NCBI RefSeq assembly: GCF_030411955.1
Contig: NZ_JASNRA010000006.1
Coordinates: forward strand, 1-64,000
DNA length: 64,000 nt
DNA from: Massilia sp. YIM B02443
GTDB lineage: Bacteria > Pseudomonadota > Gammaproteobacteria > Burkholderiales > Burkholderiaceae_D
Direction: 5' to 3'
The position numbers and the translations under genes are program-made. The notes beneath the pieces are model-generated. The model ran no database searches. It was not told the origin of the DNA and saw nothing but the letters and a program-made list of their open reading frames with translations. Below are positions 37,190-47,831 of the stretch, piece after piece. Numbering within the stretch: position 1 is the first letter of the stretch; each line of letters opens with the position of its first letter.

Positions 37190-37966
37190 TTAAGCGCCCG
37201 TGCCCTCGGTCAGTTCGTCGGCGCGGTCCTGGGCCGAGGTCAGATCGAGCGTGCCTTCGTAGATCGAACGGCCGCAGATCACGCCTTCGATGCCTTCGTC
37301 CTGCACCGCGCACAGCGCTTCCACGTCGGCCAGCACGTGCACGCCGCCCGAGGCGATGATCGGAATTTTCACCGCGCGCGCCAGCTTGACGGTGGCGTCG
37401 ATGTTCACGCCGCCCATCATGCCGTCGCGGCCGATGTCGGTGTAGACGATCGATTCGACGCCGTAGCCTTCGAACTTCTGCGCCAGGTCGATCACTTCGT
37501 GGCCCGACATCTTGCTCCAGCCGTCGGTGGCGACCTTGCCGTCCTTGGCGTCCAGGCCGACGATGATGTGGCCCGGGAAGGCGCCGCAGGCGTCGTGCAA
37601 AAAGCCCGGGTTCTTCACCGCGGCGGTGCCGACGATGATGTAGCTGATGCCGTCGTCCAGGTAGCGCTCGATGGTGTCGAGGTCGCGGATGCCGCCGCCC
37701 AGCTGGACCGGGATCTCGTCCAGGTCGTTCTCGTCGGCGTATTCCTGCACGGCTTTCAGGATCGATTTGATCGCGGATTCGTTCTTCGGCTTGCCCGCGA
37801 ACGCGCCGTTCAGGTCGACCAGGTGCAGCCGGCGCGCGCCCTTCTTGAGCCAGTGCAGCGCCATCTCGGCGGGATCTTCGGAAAACACGGTGGCGAGGTC
37901 CATATCGCCTTGTTTCAGGCGAACGCAGTGACCGTCTTTCAGGTCGATGGCGGGGATCAGCAGCAT
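37190..37966 (-). CDS. hisA: ProFAR isomerase
   Basis: A 258-residue TIM-barrel isomerase, a paralogue of HisF, converting ProFAR to PRFAR. It begins [21 protein letters not shown], with the catalytic Asp in AIDL and a second catalytic Asp in the [11 protein letters not shown] segment. It is separated from hisH by a 69-bp spacer that holds a 14-bp direct repeat, the largest gap within the hisB-to-hisE part of the operon. Confidence 0.97.
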   Translation of the reverse strand: MLLIPAIDLKDGHCVRLKQGDMDLATVFSEDPAEMALHWLKKGARRLHLVDLNGAFAGKPKNESAIKSILKAVQEYADENDLDEIPVQLGGGIRDLDTIERYLDDGISYIIVGTAAVKNPGFLHDACGAFPGHIIVGLDAKDGKVATDGWSKMSGHEVIDLAQKFEGYGVESIVYTDIGRDGMMGGVNIDATVKLARAVKIPIIASGGVHVLADVEALCAVQDEGIEGVICGRSIYEGTLDLTSAQDRADELTEGTGA

Positions 37967-38035
37967 GGTCGTTGTCGGTTGGGTTGACGAATGGATCGAG
38001 GGTGAATCGAAAAGGGGTAACTTAAAAGAGGTAAC

Positions 38036-38677
38036 TCAAGGATTCCAGTGAATGAAATTGCGGTACAGGCGCAGGCCCGCTTCCGCGCTCTTCTCCGGAT
38101 GGAACTGGGTGGCGACGACGTTATCGCGGCCAACCGCGCAGCAGTATGGCGCGCCGTAGTCGGCTTCGCCAATCACATCATGCGCGTTCTCGGGCGCCGC
38201 ATAGTAGCTGTGCACGAAATAGAAATAGCTGCCGTCGGCGATGCCGTCCCACAGCGGGTGGGCGCGCGACTGGCGCACGCGGTTCCAGCCCATCTGCGGC
38301 ACCTTGAAGCGCGAACCGTCGGCCTGCAGCTTGCCGTCGAGTTGAAAGCGCACGACCTTACCGGGCAGCAGGCCCAGGCCGGGCGTGCCGCCGTTTTCTT
38401 CGCTGGACTCGAACAGCATCTGCTCGCCCACGCACACGCCCATCACCGGACGGGTCCTGATGGCGCGCAGCACGGCTTCTTCGGCGCCGGATTCGCGCAG
38501 GCTGGTCATGCAGTCGCGCATCGCGCCCTGCCCCGGCAGCACCACGCGGTCGGCGCGGTCGATGTCTTCCGGCTTGTGCGAGACCAGCACGTCGGCTTCC
38601 GGCGCCGCGGTGCGCAGCGCCTGCACCACCGAGCGCAGGTTGCCGAGGCCATCGACCACCACAATCTTGTTGGCCAT
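38036..38677 (-). CDS. hisH: Imidazole glycerol phosphate synthase, glutaminase subunit
   Basis: A 213-residue class I glutamine amidotransferase that feeds ammonia to HisF. The nucleophile is Cys82 in GVCVGEQM, with the His/Glu pair in FHPEKS. The N-terminal [12 protein letters not shown] is one residue shorter than the usual DYGMGNLRSV. The ATG at 38677 lies 2 bp after the hisB stop. Confidence 0.95.
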   Translation of the reverse strand: MANKIVVVDGLGNLRSVVQALRTAAPEADVLVSHKPEDIDRADRVVLPGQGAMRDCMTSLRESGAEEAVLRAIRTRPVMGVCVGEQMLFESSEENGGTPGLGLLPGKVVRFQLDGKLQADGSRFKVPQMGWNRVRQSRAHPLWDGIADGSYFYFVHSYYAAPENAHDVIGEADYGAPYCCAVGRDNVVATQFHPEKSAEAGLRLYRNFIHWNP

Positions 38678-38679
38678 GA

Positions 38680-39270
38680 TTACAGGCTGCCTTTGGTCGA
38701 AGGGATGATGCCGGCGGCGCGCTCGTCGAGTTCGGTCGCCATGCGCAGCGCGCGCCCGAACGCCTTGAACACGGTCTCGCACTGGTGGTGCGCGTTCACG
38801 CCGCGCAGGTTATCGATATGCAGGGTCACCGCCGCGTGATTGACGAAGCCGCGGAAGAATTCGCCGGTCAGGTCGACGTCGAAGGTGCCGATCATGGCGC
38901 GCGTGAACGGCACGTGCAGCTCCAGGCCGGGACGGCCGGAAAAATCGATCACCACGCGCGACAGCGCCTCGTCCAGCGGCACGTACGCGTGGCCGTAGCG
39001 GCGGATGCCCTTCTTGTCGCCGATCGCCTTGGCCACCGCCATGCCGAGCGTGATGCCGACGTCTTCCACCGTATGGTGGGCGTCGATGTGCAGGTCGCCG
39101 ACGGCTTCGACTTCGAGGTCGAACATGCCGTGGCGCGCGATCTGGTCGAGCATGTGGTCGAGGAAGGGGACGCCCGTGTTGAGCTTCTGGCGGCCGGTGC
39201 CGTCGAGGTTGATCGAGACGCGGATCTGCGTTTCGTTGGTGTTGCGCTGAATGTCGGCGGTGCGGGTCAT
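38680..39270 (-). CDS. hisB: Imidazoleglycerol-phosphate dehydratase
   Basis: A 196-residue monofunctional dehydratase with two manganese-binding repeats, seen as [12 protein letters not shown]...[10 protein letters not shown] and [10 protein letters not shown]...[12 protein letters not shown]. The phosphatase domain found in E. coli HisB is absent, so histidinol-phosphate phosphatase must be encoded elsewhere. A 52-bp gap with a CGGCTTT/AAAGCCG hairpin separates it from hisC. Confidence 0.97.
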   Translation of the reverse strand: MTRTADIQRNTNETQIRVSINLDGTGRQKLNTGVPFLDHMLDQIARHGMFDLEVEAVGDLHIDAHHTVEDVGITLGMAVAKAIGDKKGIRRYGHAYVPLDEALSRVVIDFSGRPGLELHVPFTRAMIGTFDVDLTGEFFRGFVNHAAVTLHIDNLRGVNAHHQCETVFKAFGRALRMATELDERAAGIIPSTKGSL

Positions 39271-39322
39271 TGCTGGGTGCTCGTCAGTCGGCTTTTTTCA
39301 AATAAAGCCGGCGGTTGGATGA

Positions 39323-40423
39323 TTACGTCAGTGCCGCCTTCAGGGCGGCCAGGAACTGGGCGTTCTCTTCGGGGGTGCTGACCGTGACGCGGATGCAGTT
39401 GGCCAGCAATTTGTGCATTTTACTCAAATTCTTGATCAATACCTTCGCGCCGTGAAGATGCGTGCAAACACGGTCGGCGTCCGGCACCCGCAGCGAGATG
39501 AAATTGGCGGCCGACGGGAACACCGTCACGCCCGGCAGTTCGGCCAGCGCGGCCGCCAGACGGGTGCGTTCTTCGTTCAACAAGTCGGCCTGGCGGTCCA
39601 GCACCTCGATATGGTCGAGCGCGAATTCGGCTGCCACCTGGGTCAGCACGTTGACGTTGTAGGGCGGGCGCACCTTCTCGAACTGGGCCAGCAGCGGCGC
39701 GGCGCCGGCCATGTAGCCGAGGCGGATGCCGGCCAGGCCCAGCTTGGACAGGGTGCGCATCACGATCAGGTTCGGGAAGCGCGGCAGGCGCTCCATGAAG
39801 CTGACCTTGGCGAACGGCTGGTAGGCTTCGTCGACCACGGCGATGCCGGTCTCGCCCAGCGCCGTGATGATGGCTTCCATGTCGCCGGCATCGAACAGGT
39901 TGCCGGTCGGGTTGTTCGGGTAGGCCAGGAACACCAGCGACGGCTTGTGCTCTTCGATGGCGGCCAGCATCGCTTGGCGGTCGAGCGAAAAGTCTTCGCG
40001 CAGCGGCACGCCGACGAAATCCGCGCCCGCGAACTGGGCCGAGCGCGAGAACATGACGAAGGCCGGGATCGGGGCCATGATGACGGCGCGTCGATTTTCC
40101 CGTTCCTGGCGCGCCACGGTGGTGGCCAGGATCGTGATCAACTCGTCCGAGCCGTTGCCGAGCAGGACGTCGTAACCAGACGGGACACCCAGCTTGGCGC
40201 AGATGCGGGTTTTCAGCGTGTCGTACGACGGCACCGGATAGCGGTTCAGCGCCGCCTCGGCCAGGCGCGTGCCCAGTTCGGCGCGCAGGTCTTCCGGCAG
40301 CTGGTACGGGTTCTCCATCGAGTCCAGCTTGACGTAGCCGCTGGCGTCCGGCACGTGGTAGCTGCCGATGGCGCGCACGTCGGCGCGGATGGCGTTGTCG
40401 ATCAGCTTAACGATGTCGGTCAT
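39323..40423 (-). CDS. hisC: Histidinol-phosphate aminotransferase
   Basis: A 366-residue PLP enzyme of aminotransferase class [13 protein letters not shown] and VDEAYQPF match the cofactor-binding region, and the PLP lysine lies in [16 protein letters not shown]. It converts imidazole acetol phosphate to histidinol phosphate. Its ATG overlaps the stop of the DNA methyltransferase gene by 4 bp. Confidence 0.96.
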   Translation of the reverse strand: MTDIVKLIDNAIRADVRAIGSYHVPDASGYVKLDSMENPYQLPEDLRAELGTRLAEAALNRYPVPSYDTLKTRICAKLGVPSGYDVLLGNGSDELITILATTVARQERENRRAVIMAPIPAFVMFSRSAQFAGADFVGVPLREDFSLDRQAMLAAIEEHKPSLVFLAYPNNPTGNLFDAGDMEAIITALGETGIAVVDEAYQPFAKVSFMERLPRFPNLIVMRTLSKLGLAGIRLGYMAGAAPLLAQFEKVRPPYNVNVLTQVAAEFALDHIEVLDRQADLLNEERTRLAAALAELPGVTVFPSAANFISLRVPDADRVCTHLHGAKVLIKNLSKMHKLLANCIRVTVSTPEENAQFLAALKAALT

Positions 40424-41271
40424 GATGATTCTTCCGTAGTGACGGCGGCGCTCTTGGCCGCCTTGCGTTGTTTGGCGGCTTTCGCCGCCGCCTTGATCTT
40501 GGCACCGGTCAGCGGCACCTCGGGCGCGGCCAGGCGCTGCTCGATGATGGCGCAGTAGTCCGGGTTCAGCTCGAAGCCGGTGAACTGGCGGCCCAGGCGC
40601 TTGGCGGCAATCGCCGTGGTGCCGCTGCCCATGAACGGGTCGAGCACCACGCCGCCCGGCGGGCACGAGGCCTTCACCATGCGTTCGATGATCTCGAGCG
40701 GCTTCTGGGTCGGATGGTCGGCGCGCTCCGGATGCTCGCGATGCAGGCGCGACACGCTCCACACGTCCTTCGGGTTGTAGCCGACTTCGAGCCACTTGGC
40801 GCCGATGAAGATCGAGCGCGAGCGTGCCTTCTTGGTCTCGGCGTCGTAGGGGATGCGCACCGCGTCGAGGTCGAAGTAGTAATCCTTGCGCCTGGCGAAG
40901 AAGCCGATGGTGTCGTGCACCGACGAGAAGCTGCGCACGCTGCCGCCCATCGACGGCACGCGGCGGTCCCAGATGATCTCGTTCATCATCGTCATGCGCT
41001 TTTTCAGCATGACGAAGATCTCCGGCGCGAAGCGCCAGGTCAGGAAGATGTACAGGCTGCCGTTGTCCTTCAGCTTCGGAATGGCGGCGTCGATCCACTG
41101 CTCGGTCCAGGCGAGATACGCCTCGACGCTCTGCTGGTCGGAGGCGTTGCCGTAGTCCTTGCCGAGGTTGTACGGAGGGTCAGTCAGGATCAGGTCGATG
41201 GAACCATCGGGGATGCGCGCCAGGCCGGCCAGCGCATCCTCGCAGAACACCTGGTTGACCCAGGCCGTCAT
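40420..41271 (-). CDS. Site-specific DNA methyltransferase (beta class, N6-adenine or N4-cytosine) inside the his operon
   Basis: A 283-residue DNA methyltransferase. DPPY (residues 31-34) precedes the SAM-binding DPFMGSGTT (from residue 211), the motif order of beta-class enzymes such as YhdJ, HinfI and CcrM; HPTQKP is also typical. DPPY fits adenine better than N4-cytosine methylation. The last 30 residues are Lys/Ala-rich and may bind DNA. No restriction enzyme is nearby, so it is an orphan. It overlaps hisD upstream and hisC downstream by 4 bp each and must be cotranscribed and coupled with them. Target sequence unknown. Confidence 0.92.
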   Translation of the reverse strand: MTAWVNQVFCEDALAGLARIPDGSIDLILTDPPYNLGKDYGNASDQQSVEAYLAWTEQWIDAAIPKLKDNGSLYIFLTWRFAPEIFVMLKKRMTMMNEIIWDRRVPSMGGSVRSFSSVHDTIGFFARRKDYYFDLDAVRIPYDAETKKARSRSIFIGAKWLEVGYNPKDVWSVSRLHREHPERADHPTQKPLEIIERMVKASCPPGGVVLDPFMGSGTTAIAAKRLGRQFTGFELNPDYCAIIEQRLAAPEVPLTGAKIKAAAKAAKQRKAAKSAAVTTEESS

Positions 41272-42605
41272 GATGCTTGTGGCGGCACGGAATCCAGACG
41301 CAGCTCGGCGCTGCGGGCGTGCGCCTGCAAGCCTTCGCCGTAGGCCAGCGTGGCGGCAACCTTGCCCAGCGTTTGCGCGCCGGCTTCACTCACCTGGATG
41401 ATCGAGGAGCGTTTCTGGAAGTCGTACACGCCCAGCGGCGACGAGAAGCGCGCCGTGCGCGAGGTCGGCAGCACGTGGTTCGGGCCGCAGCAATAGTCGC
41501 CCAGCGATTCGGACGAGAAGCGGCCCAGGAACATGGCGCCGGCATGGCGGATTTTATCGGCCCACTGTTGCGGCTCGATGGCCGAAATCTCGAGGTGCTC
41601 GGCGGCGATACTGCTGGCGATCTCGCATGCCTCATCCATGTCGCGTACCTTGATCAGCGCGCCGCGATCCGACATCGAAGTGGTGATGGTGGCGGCGCGC
41701 GGCATCGACGGCAATAGCTTGTGGATGCTGGCTTCGACCTTGGCGATGTAGTCCGCGTCGGGGCACAGCAGGATGGCTTGCGCCAGCTCGTCGTGCTCGG
41801 CCTGCGAGAACAAGTCCATCGCCACCCAGTCCGGGTCGGTGGTGCCGTCGCACAGCACGAGGATCTCGGACGGACCGGCGATCATGTCGATGCCGACCAC
41901 GCCGAACACGCGGCGCTTGGCCGAGGCGACATAGGCATTGCCCGGGCCGACGATCTTGTCGACCGGTTGAATCGTTTCGGTCCCATACGCCAGCGCGCCG
42001 ACGGCTTGCGCGCCGCCGATGGTGATCACGCGCGTCACGCCGGCGATCGCGGCGGCGGCCAGCACCATCCCGTTCTTCACGCCGTCCGGGGTCGGCACCA
42101 CCATGATGATTTCCTTGACGCCGGCGACGTGGGCCGGAATCGCGTTCATCAGCACCGACGACGGATAGGCCGCCTTGCCGCCCGGGACGTAGATGCCGAC
42201 ACGGTCGAGCGGCGTCACGCGCTGGCCCAGCACCGTGCCATCAAGCTCGGTGAAGGTAAAGCCGGTGGATGCTTCCTTCTGGCGCTCGTGGAACACGCGC
42301 ACGCGCTCGGCCGCGACCTGCAGCGCCTCGCGCTGGGCCGCCGGCAGCGATGCCAGTGCCTGGTCCAGTTCCGCCTGCCCGATGTCGAATTCGGCCATCG
42401 ATTTGGCGCCGCCATTCGGAATGCGGTCGAACTTGTTGGTGTACTCCAGCACCGCGGCGTCGCCACGCGTCTTCACGTCGCGCAGGATCCCAGTGACGGC
42501 GTTCTCAATGGCGTCGTCGGTTTCGGCTTCAAAAGCCAGCAGCGCAGCCAGCGTCTGCTTGAAGTCCGGTGCGGTCGAATCGAGTTTGCGGATCTGTACT
42601 GCCAT
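41268..42605 (-). CDS. hisD: Histidinol dehydrogenase
   Basis: A 445-residue zinc- and NAD-dependent enzyme catalysing the last two steps of histidine synthesis. The signature [16 protein letters not shown] and [13 protein letters not shown] are intact, as is HAGAMFLG. It starts 5 bp after hisG and its stop codon overlaps the start of the DNA methyltransferase. Confidence 0.97.
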   Translation of the reverse strand: MAVQIRKLDSTAPDFKQTLAALLAFEAETDDAIENAVTGILRDVKTRGDAAVLEYTNKFDRIPNGGAKSMAEFDIGQAELDQALASLPAAQREALQVAAERVRVFHERQKEASTGFTFTELDGTVLGQRVTPLDRVGIYVPGGKAAYPSSVLMNAIPAHVAGVKEIIMVVPTPDGVKNGMVLAAAAIAGVTRVITIGGAQAVGALAYGTETIQPVDKIVGPGNAYVASAKRRVFGVVGIDMIAGPSEILVLCDGTTDPDWVAMDLFSQAEHDELAQAILLCPDADYIAKVEASIHKLLPSMPRAATITTSMSDRGALIKVRDMDEACEIASSIAAEHLEISAIEPQQWADKIRHAGAMFLGRFSSESLGDYCCGPNHVLPTSRTARFSSPLGVYDFQKRSSIIQVSEAGAQTLGKVAATLAYGEGLQAHARSAELRLDSVPPQAS

Positions 42606-42610
42606 TGCTG

Positions 42611-43282
42611 TTAGCCCTGTTTGGCGGAGGCGCGTTCGAACGCCTCCAGGATCGGTTGCAGGCGCTCGCGCTTGAGCTTGAGCGCGGCCTGGTTGACCAC
42701 CAGGCGCGAGGAGATGTCCATGATCTTTTCGACTTCGACCAGGTTGTTGGCGCGCAGGGTGCCGCCGGTCGAGACCACGTCGACGATGGCGTCCGACAGG
42801 CCGACCAGCGGCGCCAGCTCCATCGAGCCATACAGCTTGATCAGGTCGACGTGCACGCCTTTCGAGGCAAAGTGCTCGCGCGCGGTGTTGACGAACTTGG
42901 TCGCCACGCGCAGGCGCGCGCCCTGGCGCACCGCGCTCTCGTAGTCGAAGCCGGCATTCACCGCCACCGACATGCGGCAGCTGGCGATGCGTAGGTCGAT
43001 CGGCTGGTACAGCCCTTCGCCGCCATGCTCGAGCAGCACGTCCTTGCCGGCCACGCCGAAGTCGGCCGCGCCGTGCTGGACATAGGTCGGCACGTCGGAG
43101 GCGCGCACGATCAGCACGCGCACGCCTGGGTCATTGGTCGGCAGGATGAGTTTACGCGAGGTTTCCGGGTTTTCCAGCACCTCGATCCCGGCCGCCGACA
43201 GCAGCGGCAGGGTGTCCTCGAAGATGCGGCCCTTGGACAGCGCCAGGATCAGGGAAGTACCGGTTTTGCTTTCGAAAGTCAT
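42611..43282 (-). CDS. hisG: ATP phosphoribosyltransferase, short form catalytic subunit
   Basis: A 223-residue HisG of the short class: it lacks the C-terminal ACT-like regulatory domain of the ~300-residue form. The PRPP-binding [15 protein letters not shown] motif appears as [16 protein letters not shown]. Short HisG needs the HisZ regulatory subunit, which is not in this window. It begins the his cluster 22 bp after murA. Confidence 0.96.
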   Translation of the reverse strand: MTFESKTGTSLILALSKGRIFEDTLPLLSAAGIEVLENPETSRKLILPTNDPGVRVLIVRASDVPTYVQHGAADFGVAGKDVLLEHGGEGLYQPIDLRIASCRMSVAVNAGFDYESAVRQGARLRVATKFVNTAREHFASKGVHVDLIKLYGSMELAPLVGLSDAIVDVVSTGGTLRANNLVEVEKIMDISSRLVVNQAALKLKRERLQPILEAFERASAKQG

Positions 43283-43304
43283 GTGAGTCTTTTACGTGAT
43301 GCGC

Positions 43305-44555
<1,251 letters not shown>

Positions 44556-44557
44556 GC

Positions 44558-44794
44558 TTATCCTTGGTATTCTTCAGGGGTGAGGGTTTTCATCGACAGC
44601 GCGTGGATCTCTTCGCGCATGCGGTCGCCCAGCGCGGCGTACACCAGCTGGTGGCGCTGGATCGGACGCTTGCCGGCAAAGGCCGGCGACACGATCACGG
44701 CGTTGAAATGCTGGCCGTCGCCTTCGACGTGCAGGTGCGTGCATTCGAGGCCGGCGCTGATGTAGCCGTGGATCAGTTCAGGTGTGGTCGCCAA
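44558..44794 (-). CDS. ibaG: BolA family protein IbaG
   Basis: A 78-residue BolA/YrbA-type protein. The conserved [27 protein letters not shown] contains the Cys/His-region helix-turn used to bind monothiol glutaredoxin Fe-S clusters. E. coli IbaG is also encoded next to murA and the mla operon. It is 2 bp from murA. Confidence 0.92.
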   Translation of the reverse strand: MATTPELIHGYISAGLECTHLHVEGDGQHFNAVIVSPAFAGKRPIQRHQLVYAALGDRMREEIHALSMKTLTPEEYQG

Positions 44795-44846
44795 GGTAAC
44801 TCCAGATAATCGCTAAGTGCGCGCGGCCATGCCGCGCGGGTATTCG

Positions 44847-45614
44847 TTAATGGCGCAGGTTGTAGCCGCGCTTGAGCAAGGTGATCGCAATCGTCGTCAG
44901 CACCACCAGGAACACCAGCACGATGGCCAGGCTGGTCCAGGGCGATACGTCCGACTGGCCGAAGAAGCCGTAGCGGAACCCGTCAATCATATAAAAGAAC
45001 GGGTTGAAATGCGAGACGGCGAGCCAGAAAGGCGGCAATTTTTGAATGGAATAGAACACGCCGGCCAGGAAAGTGGCCGGCATGATCAGGAAGTTCTGGA
45101 ACGCCGCCAGCTGGTCGAACTTCTCGGCCCACACGCCGGCGATCACGCCCATGGTGCCGAGGATGGCCGCGCCCAGCAGCGCGAACACCACGATCCACAC
45201 CGGCGCGACAAAAGTCAGGTGCGCGAACCAGGCGGTGACGATGAACACGCCGGCGCCCACGGCCAGCCCGCGCAGGATCGAGGCGGCGACGTAGGCCGAC
45301 AAAATCTCGGCATGCGACAGCGGCGGCAGCAGGATGAACACCAGGTTGCCGGTGATCTTCGACTGGATCAGCGACGAGGACGAGTTGGCGAAGGCGTTCT
45401 GCAACACGCTCATCATCACCAGGCCCGGGATCAGGAACGCCGTGTACGACACGCCGTCCAGCATCTCGACCCGGCCGTCCAGCACGTGGCCGAAGATCAG
45501 CAGGTACAGCATGGCGGTGACCACCGGCGCGGCCACGGTCTGGGTCGCGACCTTCCAGAAGCGCAGCGACTCTTTGTAGAACAGGGTACGGAAGCCCACG
45601 GAGAACAGGTTCAT
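44847..45614 (-). CDS. ABC-2 type exporter permease (YadH-like)
   Basis: A 255-residue six-helix permease of the ABC-2 family. The signature NFLIMPATFLAGVFYSIQKLP and FNPFFYMIDGFRYGFFG match YadH. Its ATG follows directly on the stop codon of the ATPase gene (TAA-ATG, no gap), so subunits are coupled. The substrate is unknown. It lies between the mla genes and ibaG, a location conserved in Burkholderiales to my knowledge. Confidence 0.9.
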   Translation of the reverse strand: MNLFSVGFRTLFYKESLRFWKVATQTVAAPVVTAMLYLLIFGHVLDGRVEMLDGVSYTAFLIPGLVMMSVLQNAFANSSSSLIQSKITGNLVFILLPPLSHAEILSAYVAASILRGLAVGAGVFIVTAWFAHLTFVAPVWIVVFALLGAAILGTMGVIAGVWAEKFDQLAAFQNFLIMPATFLAGVFYSIQKLPPFWLAVSHFNPFFYMIDGFRYGFFGQSDVSPWTSLAIVLVFLVVLTTIAITLLKRGYNLRH

Positions 45615-46523
45615 TTATTTGCCCTCCATGATCTGGATGAAGATGTCTTCCAGGTCGGCTTGTTCGAGTTGCATCTCGTCGATCACGGCGCCGCTCTCGC
45701 GCAGGCGCGCCAGGATCGGCTCGACTTCGGAATAGTGGTTCACGCGCAGCGTGTACTTGTTGCCATGGTTGTGTTCATCGTGAGACACCAGATGACGCAG
45801 CCCTTCGGGCAGCTCGCCCGACTTCAGGTGCACCACCAGCTGCGACCCGGACACCCGGCGCAGCAGGGCGCTCATGTTATCCAGCGCCACCACTTCGCCG
45901 CGCTTGAGCATGGCCACGCGCTGGCACATGGCCTGCGCTTCTTCCAGATAGTGGGTGGTCAGCACGACCGTGTGGCCACCTTCGCGGTTCAGGCGTGAGA
46001 TGAACTTCCACAGGGTCTGGCGCAGCTCGACGTCGACGCCGGCGGTCGGCTCGTCGAGCACGATCACCGGCGGACGGTGCACCAGCGCCTGGGCCACCAG
46101 CACGCGCCGCTTCATGCCGCCCGACAGCGCGCGCATGTTGACGTCGGCTTTCTCGGTCAGGTCGAGGTTGTGCATCACCTCGTCGATCCAGGCGTCGTTG
46201 TTGCGGATGCCGAAGTAGCCCGACTGCAGGCGCAGGGTCTCGCGCACCGTGAAGAACGGGTCGAACACGAGTTCCTGCGGCACCACGCCGAGGCGCTTGC
46301 GGGCTTCGCGGAAGTCGGACACGACGTCGTGGCCGTGGATGCGCACGCTGCCGGCGTCGGGCCGGATCAGGCCCGCGACGGTGGAAATCAGGGTGGTCTT
46401 GCCGGCCCCGTTGGGACCGAGGAGGCCGAAGAACTCGCCCTGTTCGATGTTCAGGGAGACGCCCTTCAGGGCCTTGAAGCCTTTGTAGCTCTTCTCGACG
46501 CTGTCAATCTGGATCGCTGTCAT
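45615..46523 (-). CDS. ABC exporter ATP-binding protein (YadG-like)
   Basis: A 302-residue ATPase: Walker A LLGPNGAGKTT, signature LSGGMKRRVLVAQAL, Walker B VIVLDEPTAGVD, and a ~75-residue C-terminal extension usual in YadG/CcmA-type proteins. The ATG at 46523 places the first strand (IQIDSVEKSY) as in relatives. It partners the adjacent permease. Confidence 0.92.
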   Translation of the reverse strand: MTAIQIDSVEKSYKGFKALKGVSLNIEQGEFFGLLGPNGAGKTTLISTVAGLIRPDAGSVRIHGHDVVSDFREARKRLGVVPQELVFDPFFTVRETLRLQSGYFGIRNNDAWIDEVMHNLDLTEKADVNMRALSGGMKRRVLVAQALVHRPPVIVLDEPTAGVDVELRQTLWKFISRLNREGGHTVVLTTHYLEEAQAMCQRVAMLKRGEVVALDNMSALLRRVSGSQLVVHLKSGELPEGLRHLVSHDEHNHGNKYTLRVNHYSEVEPILARLRESGAVIDEMQLEQADLEDIFIQIMEGK

Positions 46524-46672
46524 TCGTGGTGGGTGGCTGGCGCGCCGCAACAGGGCGCACGAAAACCGTGCGGGGGAAACCGGTCATTATAGGGGAAATC
46601 GGCATGTCAAGCCGACAGCAGGGCTCTCACGCCACCAACCGAAGCCGCCAACCACCAACAGGGTCAGCAAAA

Positions 46673-46695
46673 CAAAAAACGCTCACGTCGTGAGC
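46673..46695 (-). terminator. Intrinsic terminator after the antitoxin gene
   Basis: GCTCACG-A-CGTGAGC (46681-46695) forms a hairpin followed on the minus strand by GTTTTTTGTTTT. It lies 6 bp after the antitoxin stop codon, so the toxin-antitoxin unit is closed off from the ABC exporter genes. Confidence 0.8.
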
Positions 46696-46700
46696 TTCAC

Positions 46701-47015
46701 TCAGAGAGCTGCAATCTCGTCGAGCAGCTTGGGATTGCGGTCGATCAGGCTGAGAAGGATGGCGGCCTGGGCGTTTGGCCGGGCAGTGCCTTGCTCCCAG
46801 TTCTTGATCGTCTGAGGCTTGGTACGCAAGCGGTGCGCGAACACGGGCTGCGACACGTTAAGCTTCTCGCGCACGGCGCGGACCTTCTCGGGCGTCATCT
46901 CGGGCGGGGGCATGATTTCCACTTCCGTGGTCTGGAGCGTGACCTTGCCCTGACGCGCGCCTTCCAACGCATCGAAACCTTCCATCAGGTCAGCGAAAAT
47001 ATCTCGTTTGCTCAT
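46701..47015 (-). CDS. XRE family antitoxin (HigA/NadS-like)
   Basis: A 104-residue DNA-binding protein. The C-terminal helix-turn-helix (about residues 45-95) includes VRAVREKLNVSQPVFAHRL and KTIKNWEQG-like TIKNWEQGTARPN. The N-terminal ~40 residues are likely the toxin-binding part. Its start overlaps the toxin stop by 4 bp. This toxin-first order is typical of HigBA. The frame is intact. Confidence 0.88.
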   Translation of the reverse strand: MSKRDIFADLMEGFDALEGARQGKVTLQTTEVEIMPPPEMTPEKVRAVREKLNVSQPVFAHRLRTKPQTIKNWEQGTARPNAQAAILLSLIDRNPKLLDEIAAL

Positions 47016-47358
47016 TTTTTGGCACTCCTTGCTTTGATTTGCGCTTCCAGCCGCCCCTTCAACATCTTTCGCTGGTCGGCAGTGAGGTCGTCGGCTTCGT
47101 CCTTGTTATAGACGGTGAACAGCCAGAACTGGTCGTCTGCGTCCTTCCAGAAGTAGATGACCCGCGAGCCGCCCCGCTTCCCTTTCCCTCGCTTCTCATC
47201 GCCGTACCGGACTTTGCGCAGGCCGCCGGCACCCTTGATCACGTCCCGGCTTCAGAGTCCCTCATCAATTCGATCTGCAATTCCTTGAACGAAGCGTCAT
47301 CGAAATATTCGTCGCGCATGCGTTGAAATGCGGGAAGCTCGATAAAAGTGGCCTTCAT
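47012..47358 (-). pseudogene. RelE/HigB-type toxin, frameshifted
   Basis: The N-terminal part (ATG at 47358, MKATFIELPAFQRMRDEYF) runs to a stop at 47239-47241. The C-terminal part (IKGAGGLRKVRYGDEKRGKG to LEAQIKARSAKK) is in another frame starting near 47242. Adding one G to the GGG run at 47245-47247 would restore SEAGDVIKGAGGLRKVR and a 115-residue RelE-family mRNA interferase. So the toxin is inactivated by a 1-base deletion or the assembly has an error there. Confidence 0.8.
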
Positions 47359-47372
47359 ATAGTGTACCCAAG

Positions 47373-47386
47373 TTAGGCATACCTAA
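47373..47386. promoter_or_regulatory. Palindromic operator of the toxin-antitoxin locus
   Basis: TTAGG-CATA-CCTAA, extended by partly matching AAG/GTT flanks, lies 15 bp upstream of the toxin start codon in an AT-rich stretch. Position and symmetry fit an autoregulatory site for the XRE antitoxin. Confidence 0.6.
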
Positions 47387-47478
47387 GTTTAATTTTTAAA
47401 CTTTGGTGGCGGAAGTCGCGTTTGCACGAATGGTGATGGCAAGCGCGCCTGGATTCCCGACAGACGGGCACTACATGG

Positions 47479-47523
47479 AAAAAAACGGCGCCCAAAAGAC
47501 ACTGCGCCGGACAGGCCGGCGCA
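47479..47523 (-). terminator. Terminator at the end of the mla operon
   Basis: On the minus strand a CGGCGC/GCGCCG stem (47504-47509 with 47486-47491) leads into seven Ts (47485-47479). A competing stem TGCGCCGG/CCGGCGCA occupies 47503-47523. It lies 25-70 bp past the mlaB stop and separates mla from the toxin-antitoxin locus. Confidence 0.7.
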
Positions 47524-47547
47524 GGATGAGATAGCTCAGTAAAACGG

Positions 47548-47826
47548 TCAGGATTGCTGCGGCAGCAGCGTATCGACCCCATACAGGGCCGCCAGCTTGT
47601 GCACGTTGTCCGGCACGTTGACGAAGGTGAGGCGGTGGCCGGCATCGAGCGCGCGGCGCTGCCAGGCCAGCAGCAGGGCCACGCCCGACGAGTCGGCGGC
47701 GCGTACGCCGCCCAGGTCGAACACGGTCTCGCCGGCGCGGATCGCCGCCGTGCCCTGCTCCAGCGCCTCGCGGGCGCTGGTGAAGGTCAGGGCGTCGATC
47801 GACAGCATGGGATTTGCTTCAGCCAT
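47548..47826 (-). CDS. mlaB: STAS domain protein MlaB
   Basis: A 92-residue cytoplasmic STAS-fold subunit of the MlaFEDB phospholipid transporter. DLGGVRAADSSGVALLLAW is the STAS signature with the conserved Ser. In E. coli MlaB binds MlaF and supports its ATPase activity. It is the last gene of the operon, 5 bp after mlaC. Confidence 0.9.
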   Translation of the reverse strand: MAEANPMLSIDALTFTSAREALEQGTAAIRAGETVFDLGGVRAADSSGVALLLAWQRRALDAGHRLTFVNVPDNVHKLAALYGVDTLLPQQS

Positions 47827-47831
47827 CGGGA

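Noticed and set aside
42611..43282. hisG considered as truncated because it lacks the regulatory domain
   Set aside because: 223 residues is the normal length of the short HisG class that works with HisZ.
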